Shown: in pieces, positions 25,705 through 37,941 of the stretch | Numbering within the stretch: position 1 is the first letter of the stretch | Layout of the letters: each line of letters starts with the position of its first letter | Assembly: GCA_024036415.1 (NCBI GenBank) | Contig: JAMWET010003158.1 | Span: forward strand, 47,501-111,500 | Source: Prochilodus magdalenae | Taxonomy: Eukaryota; Chordata; Actinopteri; Characiformes; Prochilodontidae | Reading direction: 5' to 3' | Length of the DNA: 64,000 bases | The notes under the pieces: generated by a model | What the model was told of the DNA's origin: nothing | The model's input: only the letters and a program-made list of their open reading frames with translations | Databases searched by the model: none | Translations under genes and position numbers: made by a program

Positions 25705-26130
25705 CATCTGGGGTGGATGGCAAAGTTGATACCGTAGCGATGGCCTATAGCAACACTATAGCACCCACTTGAGAAACCATAGAAATACAGTAGCAACATC
25801 TTACCAACCACCTGGGATCCTATAGCAATGGCCTAGTAAAAGTTAACAAGCACATGAAATTCCATAGCAGTGGCCTAGCAAAGCTTTAGCAACTACATGG
25901 AATACCATTAAAATGGTCTATGGCAACGCCCCGGCCTATATAACGCCTGTTATATAATAGCAATGACCTAAAGCATCACCATAACAACTACCTGTAATAC
26001 CATAGCAATGGCCTAAAGCAATATCACAGGAACCACTTAGGATCAAATTGCAATGGCCTATCAACACCTTAGCAACCACCTGGGAAACGATAACATTGAC
26101 CTAGCAACAGTTTAACAACCACCCTTGAGT
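25705..26130. repeat. Degenerate flank of the 45-bp minisatellite
   Basis: Diverged units with words like ATGGCCTATAGCAACACCAT and CAACCACCTGG, grading into the homogeneous array to the right. Confidence 0.7.
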
Positions 26131-26970
26131 AACATAACATGTAGCAACCACCTGGTATAGTACAGAAATGGTCTATAGCAACATCTTAGCAACCACCTGG
26201 TATACTACAGGAATGGTCTATAGCAACATCTTAGCAACCATCTGGTATACTACAGGAATGGTCTATAGCAACACCTTAGCAATCACCTGGTATACTACAG
26301 GAATGACCTATAGCAACATCTTAGCAATCACCTGGTATACTACAGGAATGGTCTATAGCAATACCTTAGCAATCACCTGGTATACTACAGGAATGGTCTA
26401 TAGCAACACCTTAGCAACCACCTGGTATACTACAGGAATGGTCTATAGCAATACCTTAGCAATCACCTGGTATACTACAGGAATGGTCTATAGCAACATC
26501 TTAGCAATCACCTGGTATACTACATGAATGGTCTATAGCAACACCTTAGCAACCACCTGGTATACTACATGAATGGTCTATAGCAACACCTTAGCAATCA
26601 CCTGGTATACTACAGGAATGGTCTATAGCAACACCGTAGCAATCACCTGGTATGCTACAGGAATGGTCTAGAGGAATACCTTAGCAACCACCTGGTATAC
26701 TACAGGAATGGTCTAGAGCAATACCTTAGCAATCACTTGGTATACTACAGGAATGGTCTATAGCAATACCTTAGCAATCACCTGGTATACTACAGGAATG
26801 GTCTCTAGCAATACCTTAGCAACCACCTGGTATACTACAGGAATGGTCTATAGCAACACCATAGCAATCACCTGGTATACTACAGGAATGGTCTAGAGCA
26901 ATACCTTAGCAACCACCTGGTATACTACATGAATGGTCTATAGCAACACCTTAGCAACCACCTGAAAAAC
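26131..26970. repeat. 45-bp minisatellite (about 18 units)
   Basis: The unit is built from CACCTGGTATACTACAGGAA, TGGTCTATAGCAACACC and TTAGCAAT. The 45-bp period gives a 15-residue repeat frame on the plus strand, which is not a gene. Homogeneous centre with degenerate edges. Confidence 0.95.
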
Positions 26971-27984
26971 CATAGCAATGCTCTAACAACACCACAGCAA
27001 CTACATGATCACCAAAACCAGCTCCCAGTGTTCTGCGACCGCTTTAGGTTCTGCAATGTTATTAGCTTCCAAACAAATATATACATTTTTTTAACAGAAG
27101 AAAACTAAGCGGACTCAAATCTCTCCGTGCAGAATATGAACAGAACGTGAATGTAAATTGACATGGATTTAAATGTGTTACATACAGTAGAATAGTGCAG
27201 AAAATTAGAGTACTAATAATTGAGGTTTTAGGTTTAATTCATATTACACTTAATGTAAATGGTGCTTAGCAAACCGTCATGACAATTAACAACCCTCACC
27301 ACCTGGCACAGCACACCACTCTATTACAAACCTACACCAGCGCAGAGTCCAGACCTACACTAGCCCTCACTGCTGCAGCAGACATCAAGGTGTAATGTTA
27401 AATGGCCTCCTCCAGTGTGTAGCGTCATCTATCAGGCATTGTTGATGTAATTCTGTGTGTGGCAGCATCACTCTCCTATCAGATCCTTCCTCCACCCGCT
27501 CGGCCCCTCTCCACCCTCCCAGCCAAGTGAGATTTTATTTACTGTGCTGACAGTCTTGGCAGCATTCTGGGTCTTGATGGCCAGTTCCTCTGCTGTTAGC
27601 AGGAATGAAATAGTATCTAAGGGTCCTGCAATAGAGAGGTAAACAGCCAGGCAGGAGGAACAGGCGGGCCATTGTTTGTGCATGTGCCCCGTTCCATAGA
27701 GTTCTACATATTTTAGAATTACATGCTTAAAGATTAAGGTGCCTCAGAAGGCTCTCTGGAGTGATGCCACTGAAGGACCACTCATGGTTCCCTAAAGCAT
27801 TCATTTTTAAACCGGCCCCTAGCGCTGTCATATGGTCCACATTTGGACTCCAACCCAAAACACAGGGCTAGAGGAATCATCTGAACCATCTGTGTGGGCC
27901 CTGCAGCCTGGTTTGAGAGCCACTGCCCTGAAGAACCTCTGAGAAGTGAGAACGTCAAGGGTTCAATTCAAAAGCAGGTACAAA
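26971..27984. other. Unclassified non-coding stretch
   Basis: Nothing recognised. Short pyrimidine-rich segment near 27,470-27,530. Confidence 0.35.
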
Positions 27985-28945
27985 GGGCAAACACCACTCA
28001 CCGCCGCCCCTCAAAGGAGTTATTACCAAACATCAAATAAACAAACACCGCTCATCACCACCCTCTAAAGGAGTCATTACCCACCATCAAATAAACACCA
28101 CTCACCACCGCCCTCTAAAGGAGTCATTACCAACCACCAAATAAACACCACTCACCACCGTCCTCTAAAGGAGTCATTACCTACCATCAAATAAACAAAC
28201 ACCAGTTACCACCACCCTCTAAAGGAGTCATTACCAACCTTCAAATAAACAAACACCGCTCACCATCGCCCTCTAGAGGAGTCATTACCAACCTTCAAAT
28301 AAACAAACACCACTCACCACCGCCCTCTAAAGGAGTCATTACCAACCTTCAAATAAACAAACACCACTCACCATCGGCCTCTAAAGGAGTCATTACCAAA
28401 CATCAAATAAACAAACACCACTCACCATCGCCCTCTACAGGAGTCATTACCAACCACCAAATAAACGAACACCACTCACCATCGCCCTCTAAAGGAGTCA
28501 TTACCAACCATCAAATAAACAAACACCACTCACCATCGCCCTCTAAAGGAGTCATTACCAACCATCAAATAAACAAACACCGCTCACCATCGCCCTCTAA
28601 AGGAGTCATTACCCACCATCAAATAAACACCACTCACCACCGCCCTCTAAAGGAGTCATTACCAACCACCAAATAAACACCACTCACCACCGTCCTCTAA
28701 AGGAGTCATTACCAACCATCAAATAAACAAACACCGCTCACCATCGCCCTCTACAGGAGTCTTTACCAACCATCAAATAAACACACACACCACTCACCAC
28801 TGCCCTCTAAAGGAGTCATTACCAACCTTCAAATAAACAAACACCACTCACCACCGCCCTCTAAAGGAGTCATTACCCACCATCAAATAAACAAACACCA
28901 CTCACCACCGCCCTCTAAAGGAGTCATTACCAACCTTCAAATAGA
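27985..28945. repeat. 54-bp minisatellite (about 18 units; 50-bp variants)
   Basis: Each unit contains CCCTCTAAAGGAGTCATTAC and CATCAAATAAAC. Successive GGAGTCATT starts at 28,440, 28,494 and 28,548 give a 54-bp period. Variants lacking AAAC give 50 bp. Confidence 0.95.
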
Positions 28946-29512
28946 TAATTGTGACAGGCCTGCCTTCACCAGAGCTCTGAAAGCGGGAGTGCTCTGCTGG
29001 GGCAAGATGAGAGGAAATGCAGAAGGCAGAACGGTTTGATTAGATGATGAAGCAAATAAAGGTCAGTATGTTCATCCATTACAGAAATGGTCATTAGCTG
29101 CAGCCCCGCTCCTCATGTCCGTATTTGTGGCCACTCGGTGGTGCGGGGGGCTGCTATGATACAGTACCGTACAGTAGGGTCTGTGCCGAGTGGAACCCCA
29201 TAGAGATGCCATGCCATCTGCAGTCCTGGCACCAGCTGCCCTCGCCACACTCTGCTGGCCTGACACACTCTAAACCAACACAGCCCGGAATAGAGGGGAC
29301 AGAGTGAGCTCGCACCTCTCCATCCTCATCCTCATCTTCATCCCACACTCATTCATCAGCTGATCATGCGCCTTCAGGACTCAGAACTGCACACGTTTTT
29401 ATTAAACCTGAAGGGATTTCGTTTTTCCTGCTTTCCTGTGATTGGCTCCTGGGATGCTGATAAGACCCTCTGCTTGAGAAGACGCAGGTAACAGTAATGC
29501 TATCTGCCCTTT

Positions 29513-29514
<2 letters not shown>
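28946..29514. other. Unclassified non-coding stretch
   Basis: No exon recognised. Confidence 0.35.
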
Positions 29515-29590
<76 letters not shown>

Positions 29591-29608
29591 AGAGGGAGAG
29601 ACAGAGAC

Positions 29609-29639
<31 letters not shown>

Positions 29640-30215
29640 AGATGTGGGGGAGAGGTAGAAAGAAACAGAGAGAGAGAGAACAAAAAAGAGAAAGGGAGAA
29701 AGGGGGAGAATGAGAAAGACAAAGAGTGGGAGAAAGAAAAACAGGAAGAGAGAGAGGCAGGGAGAGACAAAGGGAGAAACAGGGACAGTGAGAAAGATGG
29801 AGTGAGAGAGGGAAGAAGGGAGGGAGGAGTAGGAGGGGGAGTGGAGAGAGAAGCAGAGAAAGAGAGAAAAAAACGACAAAGAGAAGAAGGGAGAGAGTGA
29901 GAAAGAGAAAGAGTGGGAGAGAGAGAAACAGGAAGAGAGAGAGGGAAGGAGAGAGAACGGGAGAGACAATAAGAGACAGAGAGAAAGATGGAGTGAGAGA
30001 GGAAGGAAGCGAGGGAGGGAGGAGGTGAAGGGTGAGAAACAGTAAGAGAGAGAGAGAGGGAAGGAGAGAGAAAGGGAAAGACAAGGAGAGACTAAGAGAG
30101 GGAGGATGAGAGAGGGAGGGAGGGAGAGAATGGGAAACCAGTAAGAGAAAGACAACAAAAAGTGAAAGGGAGAGACGACAACATGGGAGACATGTAGAGA
30201 AAGCAAGAGAGGGAT
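29515..30215. repeat. (AG)33 and degenerate GA-rich tract
   Basis: 29,515-29,580 is a pure AG dinucleotide run. It continues as purine-rich degenerate sequence to about 30,215. Confidence 0.93.
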
Positions 30216-32205
30216 AAAGGGACATGAGAGACAGAAAGATGAGTGAGAGAGGGATAAGGAGACATGAGAGAAATAAAGATAAGTGAGAGAGGGATAAAGG
30301 GACATGAGAGAAATAAAGATAAGTGAGAGAGGGATAAAGGGACATGGGAGAAAGAAAGACGAGTGAGAGAGGGATAAAGGGACATGAGAGACAGAAAGAT
30401 GAGTGAGAGAGAGATAAAGAAAGATGAGTGAGAGAGGGATAAAGAAAGATGAGTGAGAGAGGGATAAAGGGACATGAGAGACAGTAAGATGAGTGAGAGA
30501 GAGAGAAAGAAAGATGAATGAGAGAGGGATAAAGGAACATGAGAGACAGTAAGATGAGTGAGAGAGAGATAAAGAAAGACGAGTGAGAGAGGGATAAAGG
30601 GACATGAGAGACAGAAAGATGAGTGAGAGAGAGAGAAAGAAAGATAAATGAGAGAGGGATAAAGGAACATGAGAGACAGAAAGATGAGTGAGAGAGAGAG
30701 AAAGAAAGATGAGTGAGAGAGGGATAAAGGGACATGAGAGACAGAAAGATGAGTGAGAGAGAGATAAAGAAAGATGAGTGAGAGAGGGATAAAGGGACAT
30801 GAGAGACAGAAAGATGAGTGAGAGAGAGAAAGAAAGATGAGTGAGAGAGGGATAAAGGGACATGAGAGAAAGAAAGACGAGTGAGAGAGGGATAAAGGGA
30901 CATGAGAGACAGAAAGATGAGTGAGAGAGAGAGAAAGAAAGATGAGTGAGAGAGGGATAAAGGGACATGAGAGAAAGAAAGACGAGTGAGAGAGGGATAA
31001 AGGGACATGAGAGAAAGAAAGACGAGTGAGAGAGGGATAAAGGGACATGAGAGACAGAAAGACAAGTGAGAGAGGGATAAAGAGACATGAGAGAAAAAAA
31101 GACGAGTGAGAGAGGGATAAAGGGACATGAGAGACAGAAAGATGAGCGAGAGAGAGAGAGAAAGATGAGTGAGAGAGAGAGAGAAAGATGAGAGAGAGGG
31201 ATAAAGGGACATAAGGGACAGAAAGATGAGCGAGAGAGAGAAAGAAAGATGAGTGAGAGAGGGATAAAGAGACATGAGAGACTGAAAGATGAGTGAGAGA
31301 GAGATAAAGGGACATAAGGGACAGAAAGATGAGTGAGAGAGAGAAAGAAAGATGAGTGAGAGAGGGATAAAGGGACATGAGAGAGAGAAAGACGAGTGAG
31401 AGAGAGAGAAAGGAGACATGAGAGAAAGAAAGACGAGTGAGAGAGAGAGAGAAAGATGAGTGAGAGAGGGATAAAGGGGTATGAGAGAAAGAAAGACGAG
31501 TGAGAGAGAGATAAAGAAAGACGAGTGAGAGAGGGATAAAGGGACATGTGAGAAAGAAAGACGAGTGAGAGAGGGATAAAGGGACATGTGAGAAAGAAAG
31601 ACGAGTGAGAGAGGGATAAAGGGACATGAGAGACAGAAAGACGAGTGAGAGAGGGATAAAGGGGTATGAGAGAAAGAAAGACGAGTGAGAGAGAGATAAA
31701 GAAAGACGAGTGAGGGAGGGATAAAGGGACATGTGAGAAAGAAAGACGAGTGAGGGAGGGATAAAGGGGTATGAGAGAAAGAAAGACGAGTGAGAGAGGG
31801 ATAAAGGGACATGTGAGAAAGAAAGACGAGTGAGAGAGGGATAAAGGGACATGTGAGAAAGAAAGACGAGTGAGAGAGGGATAAAGGGAAATGAGAGAAA
31901 GAAAGACGAGTGAGAGAGGGATAAAGAAAGACGAGTGAGGGAGGGATAAAGGGGTATGAGAGAAAGAAAGACGAGTGAGAGAGAGATAAAGAAAGACGAG
32001 TGAGAGAGGGATAAAGGGACATGTGAGAAAGAAAGACGAGTGAGAGAGGGATAAAGGGACATGTGAGAAAGAAAGACGAGTGAGAGAGGGATAAAGGGAC
32101 ATGTGAGAAAGAAAGACGAGTGAGAGAGGGATAAAGGGACATGAGAGAAAGAAAGACGAGTGAGAGAGGGATAAAGAAAGACGAGTGAGAGAGGGATAAA
32201 GGGGA
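30216..32205. repeat. 40-bp purine-rich minisatellite (about 50 units)
   Basis: The unit combines GAGTGAGAGAGGGATAAAGG, GACATGAGAG and AAAGAAAGAC. The period is exactly 40 bp in the homogeneous part near 31,560-31,640. Minus-strand open frames exceeding 900 codons, dominated by Ser, Leu and Phe, arise because the pyrimidine strand lacks stop codons. They are not genes. Confidence 0.95.
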
Positions 32206-32530
32206 CGGGAGGAGTACTGGATATCTTAGATCCTGTCTTAATAAGATCAGTCCTAACAGGACATCAGGCTCGAGCAGCTCATCGATTGCTGATGGTGATC
32301 GTAATGAGAACACAAACGGATGAAGGGCAGGATATAGATCGTCTCCTGCAGGTAGAGCAGGCCACTTCGTCGGCGCTCCTGACTTCCGGCTTACCAACTT
32401 TGGGAAATGTGTGCAGATGGATCTTATACAGTGAAGCCCAGGCTAGTGGGAATGAAGCAGCTCTGTGTTTGGCCTCATGCTATGATATCATCTGAGCATT
32501 AGCGTTGCTGGAGCTGCTGTCCGTGATGAT
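32206..32530. other. Unclassified spacer
   Basis: No exon or repeat recognised. Confidence 0.35.
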
Positions 32531-33390
32531 GGCCACTTTATTAGAAACACCGACACTGTACCTCCACTCACTGGCCACTTTATTAGAAACACCCACCCTG
32601 TACTTCCACTCACTGGCCACTTTATTAGAAACACCCACCCTGTACTTCCACTCACTGGCCACTTTATTAGAAACACCCACCCTGTACTTCCACTCACTGG
32701 CCACTTTATTAGAAACACCCACCCTGTACTCCCACTCACTGGCCACTTTATTAGAAACACCCACCCTGTACTCCCACTCACTGGCCACTTTATTAGAAAC
32801 ACCCACCCTGTACTCCCACTCACTGGCCACTTTACTGGAAACACCCACCCTGTACTTCCACTCACTGGCCACTTTATTAGAAACACTCTCCCTATACTTC
32901 CACTCACTGGCCACTTTACTGGAAACACCCTCCCTGTACTTCCACTCACAGGCCACTTTATTAGAAACACCCACCCTGTACTTCCACTCACTGGCCACTT
33001 TATTAGAAACACTCACCCTGTACTTCCACTCACTGGCCACTTTATTAGAAACACCCACTCTGTACTTCCACTCACTGGCCACTTTATTAGAAACACCCAC
33101 CCTGTACTTTCACTCACTGGCCACTTTATTAGAAACACCCACCCAGTACTTCCACTCACTGGCCACTTTATTAGAAACACCCACCCTGTACATCCATATA
33201 CTGGCCACTTTACTGGAAACACCCTCCCTGTACTTCCACTCACTGGCCACTTTATTAGAAACACCCACCCAGTACTTCCACTCACTGGCCACTTTATTAG
33301 AAACACCCACCCTGTACATCCATATACTGGCCACTTTACTGGAAGCACCCACCCTGTACGACCACTCACTGGCCACTTCCACTCATCCAC
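32531..33390. repeat. 42-bp minisatellite (21 units) based on GGCCACTTTATTAGAAACAC
   Basis: 21 units of 42 bp, each holding GGCCACTTTATTAGAAACAC and a variable CCACCCTGTACTTCCACTCA part. The last five units repeat as a three-unit higher-order block. The core resembles a word I know from a widespread fish dispersed element. Both strands show long 14-residue-repeat frames, which are artefacts. Confidence 0.95.
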
Positions 33391-34479
33391 TATTGTACCA
33401 GTGTTTCTGTTAAACACATCAGGAAACTTCCACCCTAACTTGATCTGCAGGTCGACAGCAGCTGTAATTATAACAACAGGCACCTTTCACCCGTCTCGCG
33501 GAGACATTTCATGAGAACACGCCAAAAATATATCTTCTCCATCACCTGTAATTTGCGCTCTGTGCTGCGGCTGGGTGTCGTGTGCAGTTGAAAAGCCTGA
33601 TTAACACCAGGACCTGCAAGACTTGCATCCTGCTCCACCAAAAACGCCTGACAAATGTAGCTGTAACCCACTTACAAACGCTTCCTGCCCTGCTTCCCTC
33701 CTGGGAAGGTGTTTTTAATAAGGATGGCAAATAGACCATTCGTCTTCTTTTGCAGTGCAGACAGAATCAGGTAATAAGTTTTGGCACTGCGATTTGGTCC
33801 TTCCGTATCTTACTCGCCCCCCTCTTTCATTTTTACCCCAATGCAACAGTGTTACATTATCTCTTCATATTTGCTTCGTCCACTCTTTCTTCCTTTCTAC
33901 TTCTCGGCTTATTTAAAAAGGACCTATTAGGCCTCTGAGGTTCCCCCTTGTGTCTTAGTCTGTTAGCCAGAGGGAGAAACTCTGTCCCACAGAAACCACT
34001 TTTCTCAGCCGCCTGAGATGGTTTGTTGAATTGCAGCCTGTTCAATCTGTTACAAGGCGACATCATCTCGTAACACAATCCTTATTACCTACCTACCAGC
34101 AGGCTTAGCACCCCCAACCAACACACAGAGAACTGTCTGGCTCAAACTGGTAGAGCAGGACCAACACCATTGTAAGAACAGCCACTGCAGTGTTGGGGCA
34201 GAGCTCGTATTCACTCTGACGGTTGACCAATCGGAACAGAATGGATGAGTTGACCAATTAGGATACACTGAGGTCAACAAAAGGAGGATAAGGATGAATA
34301 CAGATGTACAGTGTGAGAGCAATATTGTGTTTTGGGAAAACTGAGGGATGTAAACATGTTCTAGTGGCCCCCCAAAATAATATTCTGATCACTTTCCACT
34401 TTAAACATCCAGCATTTCAAATTAAGGAGCTGTTTCTGAGAACAAATAAGAAAATAAGTGGAAAACACACATGAATTTC
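33391..34479. other. Unclassified non-coding stretch
   Basis: Several short open frames, none with family resemblance. No splice-bounded exon recognised. Confidence 0.35.
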
Positions 34480-34815
34480 TAAAGTGGGACTCATAACAAC
34501 CACCTGGAAGACCTGGTAGACCCACCAAACACGCTCCCCCCTCAGATAAACAGCACTGAAAGCTTTCACCTTTGAGAGAGAGGAGAGCATCAAGCTCCAC
34601 TCTGGCTTCAGATCTGAGAACATCCACAGCGGTTTCTGTCCATCCTACTTTCACTGTGAGAGACACCTCAATGCTATGGAGGTCTGAAAGGAGGTGGAGC
34701 TATTCAAGAAGCTTCTCACTGAGACAAGACTAGAAGAACAAAACTGGGCATCTGAGACTTGCATTGAGGTTTTATGGACTGACGAGTCCGAATTCATAAC
34801 CAGGATCATTTGGAC
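34480..34815 (+). mobile_element. Tc1-like transposase relic
   Basis: DNA words GAGCATCAAGCTCCACTCTG, CATCCTACTTTCACTGTGAG and GACGAGTCCGAATTC (translating to a DESEF-like phrase at the first catalytic Asp) mark a degraded Tc1-like transposase gene. The same family is present at 53,400-54,060. Confidence 0.6.
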
Positions 34816-34930
34816 AAGTGCGGTCGCCTCACCTCAGTAAGGGCTTGGTTTTGATTCCCGATTGGGAATTTGAATGTTCTTTCTGCGTCTGTGTGGGTTT
34901 CATCCAGGTTTCCTGGTTGCCTTAACCATC
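34816..34930 (+). mobile_element. Dispersed teleost repeat, 5' part
   Basis: The words GGTTTTGATTCCCGATTGGG and TCTGCGTCTGTGTGGGTTTC match the 5' part of a very common fish repeat. Its 3' part occurs at 35,260-35,555. Confidence 0.5.
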
Positions 34931-35000
34931 TACATATCTCCATTTGAAGATGCTTCTTTAGGGATCCAAAAGTGGTTCTAGAGCTTCACTTAAAAACCCT

Positions 35001-35217
35001 GTACATATACAGCATTAGGCAGGTACTCTTATTCAGAGCGATTCACGGTTTACATGTACCCCAGGTAGGCAGTGTGGAAGTGTTAGCAGAAGGAAGTGTT
35101 AGCAGTCTTGCCTAAGGATTAGCATAGCATAGGGTGCTTACCGAGACGGGGACACAAACCCTAGTCTACAGTACAGAGGAAAGGTGTCACCCTCTACACT
35201 AAACCAACCACTACCAA
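35001..35217 (+). mobile_element. SINE-like dispersed repeat, copy d
   Basis: Head AGCATTAGGCAGGTACTCTT, middle GTTAGCAGTCTTGCCTAAGG, tail CTACACTAAACCAACCAC. It sits between the two parts of the repeat above, as if nested. Confidence 0.6.
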
Positions 35218-35259
35218 TAGCATCCTATATTTTACATGGTGTAAGCTTTAAAAAGGAGG

Positions 35260-35555
35260 TTTGGGGTTTGGGTCCTTGCCGTGGTGTCACCCTCTACAGG
35301 GTAATTTCTGTGTGTTCTGTGTTGTCCCTGTGTCTCTGGGTTGTCCGGTTTCCTTCCACAGTTTAAAGACATGCTGTCAGGTAAAGTGAAGACGCTAAAT
35401 TGCCCCCTATAAGTTTGGATGTGTGTGCCATGTGATGGACTGGTGGCCTGTTCAGGGTGCTCCAGCAGCCCCTGTGACCCAGAAGGACAAAAAGCTTAGA
35501 AGACGAATGAATGAATGAATGAATGAATGAATGAATGAATGAATTAATTAATTAA
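35260..35555 (+). mobile_element. Dispersed teleost repeat, 3' part with (GAAT)n tail
   Basis: It reads GGTTTCCTTCCACAGTTTAA, AAAGACATGCTGTCAGG, GTGATGGACTGGTGGCCTGT and ends in about nine GAAT units (35,504-35,542) followed by TTAATTAATTAA. This is a familiar fish repeat, possibly the 3' tail of a LINE and its SINE partners. Confidence 0.65.
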
Positions 35556-35693
35556 TATTTGGATGACGAGAAGCAGCAAATGCAGCCAACATCTAAGACT
35601 GAACTTTGGAAGTGTGTCTCTTTGAAAAGCTGAAGTGACCCTCCTAAAAACGAAGAGGCTTTATTAAAGGTAGAAAGTGACCACACAGGCTAA

Positions 35694-36531
35694 ATTTGAA
35701 ACGGTATGCTCCTGTACGGTATACTGCACACTACAGCAGTATGTACCGCACACTGTACCTGCCCCCTGTGTGTGGTATACAGTACAGTAACAAGTTCTGA
35801 CCTACAGTGTAGTATACTAATACAGTCACATGACCAGTTACCTCACATTAACCTTAGAGCTGTTAATACGGTTAGCCTAGCGGTTATCTCCCCTCGGCTA
35901 TTCCACTCTAAAACTGATCCTCTAAAGCGAGTTCATCTTTAATTAATCTTCAGACCTGTATATTTAACTTTCTGAGGCTCATTCTGATGAACACACACCC
36001 CACTACAATCACTACACCCACATTTACCTCAGAGCCGTTATTACTGTATCCACTGTTTAGAGCTAGCTGCTGCTAACGATGCCCAGTTCACCTGAGATAC
36101 GATTAGCCTAGCTGTTAGCTCCCCTCGGCTATTCCACTCTAAAACTGATCCTCTAAAGCGAGTTCATCTTTTATTGATCTTCAGGCCTGTATATTTAACT
36201 TTCTGAGGCTCATACTACAATCACTACAATCACTACACCCACATTTACCTCAGAGTGGGCTGCGTTTAGCTCCTCAGTGTTACCCGCCGCCATTTTCTCT
36301 TGCTAAAGCAGGCTGAGAGCTGGTGAGGCCGCAGTGCATGATGGGAGGCAGTACACCATGAAGATAGCTCCATCTGCATACTAGAACGTCTGACTGGAGT
36401 AGAACACCATCCGGGGATCTCCAGTGAACTACAGACTTACAATATAATCACATACTACATACTACTGTTAGGTAGATTAAGTATGTGATTAGTATGTACA
36501 GGTACTACGCCATTTCGAATACAGCCATTGT
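35694..36531 (-). mobile_element. Non-autonomous dispersed repeat, copy B (inverted relative to copy A)
   Basis: Bounded by AAATTTGAAACGG on the left and CCATTTCGAATACAGCC on the right, which pair as short inverted ends. Inside are two copies of the unit containing CTCGGCTATTCCACTCTAAA (about 35,894 and 36,125). The first unit is shorter. Shares sequence with 1-598. Confidence 0.62.
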
Positions 36532-37169
36532 TTAGTTGTTTAGTTCCAAAGGCTTCTGGGTAATTAATTTTTGCATGCTGGTCATTCTAAACTAGAAATT
36601 AAATAAAATAAGGGTGGTCTCTGACTTCTGCCCAGCTTTGATGGCATGGCCCTGAAGTGTATGGAGCGTATTCTGTTCTTGTTTAATCAGTGTGTTAAAA
36701 TCATTGCTGGTGATACCATGTGCCATGGATACAGATTACATGGAAGTTCTTGGGTGGGTCGCTATCTAGTCATAACACACGCTGATCTTAGACTTTGGTA
36801 AGGGCTCCTCAGTGGGTTTCACTAAGAGCCAGTGTCATTTCAGAAGCTGCTGAGTTTGGCTCAACCCGAACAATAGGCAAGGCAAGCTTGTCCTTGTCCC
36901 AACAAACAGGGCTTTGAATGGCAGCTCCCCTGCCTTCCACACTTAGTTCCCCTGCTTTTGCACCAAGAACAACAGCAGCGTTTGTATTGACTCAGCCTGG
37001 TGGGCTATTCTATCACCACCGCCCTCCCCCCCAACAACCTCATCAACCCCAGCTGGTGACTGCGCTACCCGACCAGGATTGCTGAGGCTAACAGAATCGT
37101 CAGGAGAAAATACTTGTGCTGTGCATGCGGCTGTGTGAAGCCCAACGCGTTACAGTCCACACGCCATAA
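36532..37169. other. Unclassified non-coding stretch
   Basis: No recognised exon or repeat. Confidence 0.35.
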
Positions 37170-37650
37170 AACATGCACTGTTGGCATCGCGTAGACCGCA
37201 AGATCAAAGCTCGTACGGCCTTGATCTGTCCTACGGCCTGTAAAATGGCCATTTATGCCAGTGCGAGGGTCCAGTGTAACACGTCTTCAATAATGGGGTT
37301 GTTTAATTGGACATCATGTTTCAAAATCAAGAACAGCTTCAGTAGAAAGATACTACAGAGTCCCCTGTAAAAGCTTCTGGAGGCAGGGTGATGATCGGGG
37401 GTTGCTTCAGCTGGTCAGGTCAAGGCTCAGCGACCTTATGTGGCAATAAAACATGAATGACCAGGTCATCCCATTTTTTCCTGACCTAATGGCACGGCCA
37501 TGTTCCAGGATGGCAATAATGCCGAGATTCATCAGGCTCAGATTCTGAAAGAGGGTTCAGGGACCATGAGGAATCATCTTTACACATGAACTGGTGGGGT
37601 GGTTTGAAGTTCCCATCGTCAATACAAGAGCTCAGCCAAAAATGAATGCG
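37170..37650 (+). mobile_element. Tc1-like transposase relic (different family)
   Basis: DNA such as GGGGGTTGCTTCAGCTGGTC, TCAAGGCTCAGCGACCTTAT, CATGTTCCAGGATGGCAATA and TTCATCAGGCTCAGATTCTG matches the DDE core of a distinct Tc1-like family (a GGCFSWSGQG-type glycine motif, then FQDGN and IHQAQI phrases). Stops and frameshifts throughout. The C-terminal Asp-Glu segment is lost. Confidence 0.62.
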
Positions 37651-37750
37651 ACTCTGGACTGAAACGATGTTGCGTAAGGTGGCCAAAACAATGCCACGGT
37701 AACGGTGCGGCGAAACCGAAAGAGATTCTATGGCATCCCTTAACATTCCT

Positions 37751-37941
37751 TGCACATATCTGGCAGACACGCTCATTCTGTGCAACTTACAGTTTCCATG
37801 TACCCAATTAGGCAATGGTTGTGTTAGCAGTCTTGCCTAAGAGCTCATACCAGCACAGCACAGGCAGGGCATCGAACCCCAGTCTACAGTATGGAGGAAA
37901 GAGGTGCTACCCACTACACTACGCCAACCACTACCAACACC
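37751..37941 (+). mobile_element. SINE-like dispersed repeat, copy e
   Basis: Head TCTGGCAGACACGCTCATTC, middle GTTAGCAGTCTTGCCTAAG, B-box-like CATCGAACCCC, tail CTACACTACGCCAACCAC. Confidence 0.6.

Noticed and set aside
27985..28945. Possible CRISPR-like array (regular repeats of about 54 bp)
   Set aside because: The whole unit is repeated, with no unique spacers, and the genome is eukaryotic.
29364..32397. Minus-strand open frames of more than 900 codons rich in Ser, Leu, Phe and Pro
   Set aside because: They lie in purine-rich tandem repeats whose complement lacks stops. Three frames are open at once and follow the 40-bp period.
32480..33483. Long frames on both strands with 14-residue repeats
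   Set aside because: They come from the 42-bp minisatellite; both strands and several frames are open.
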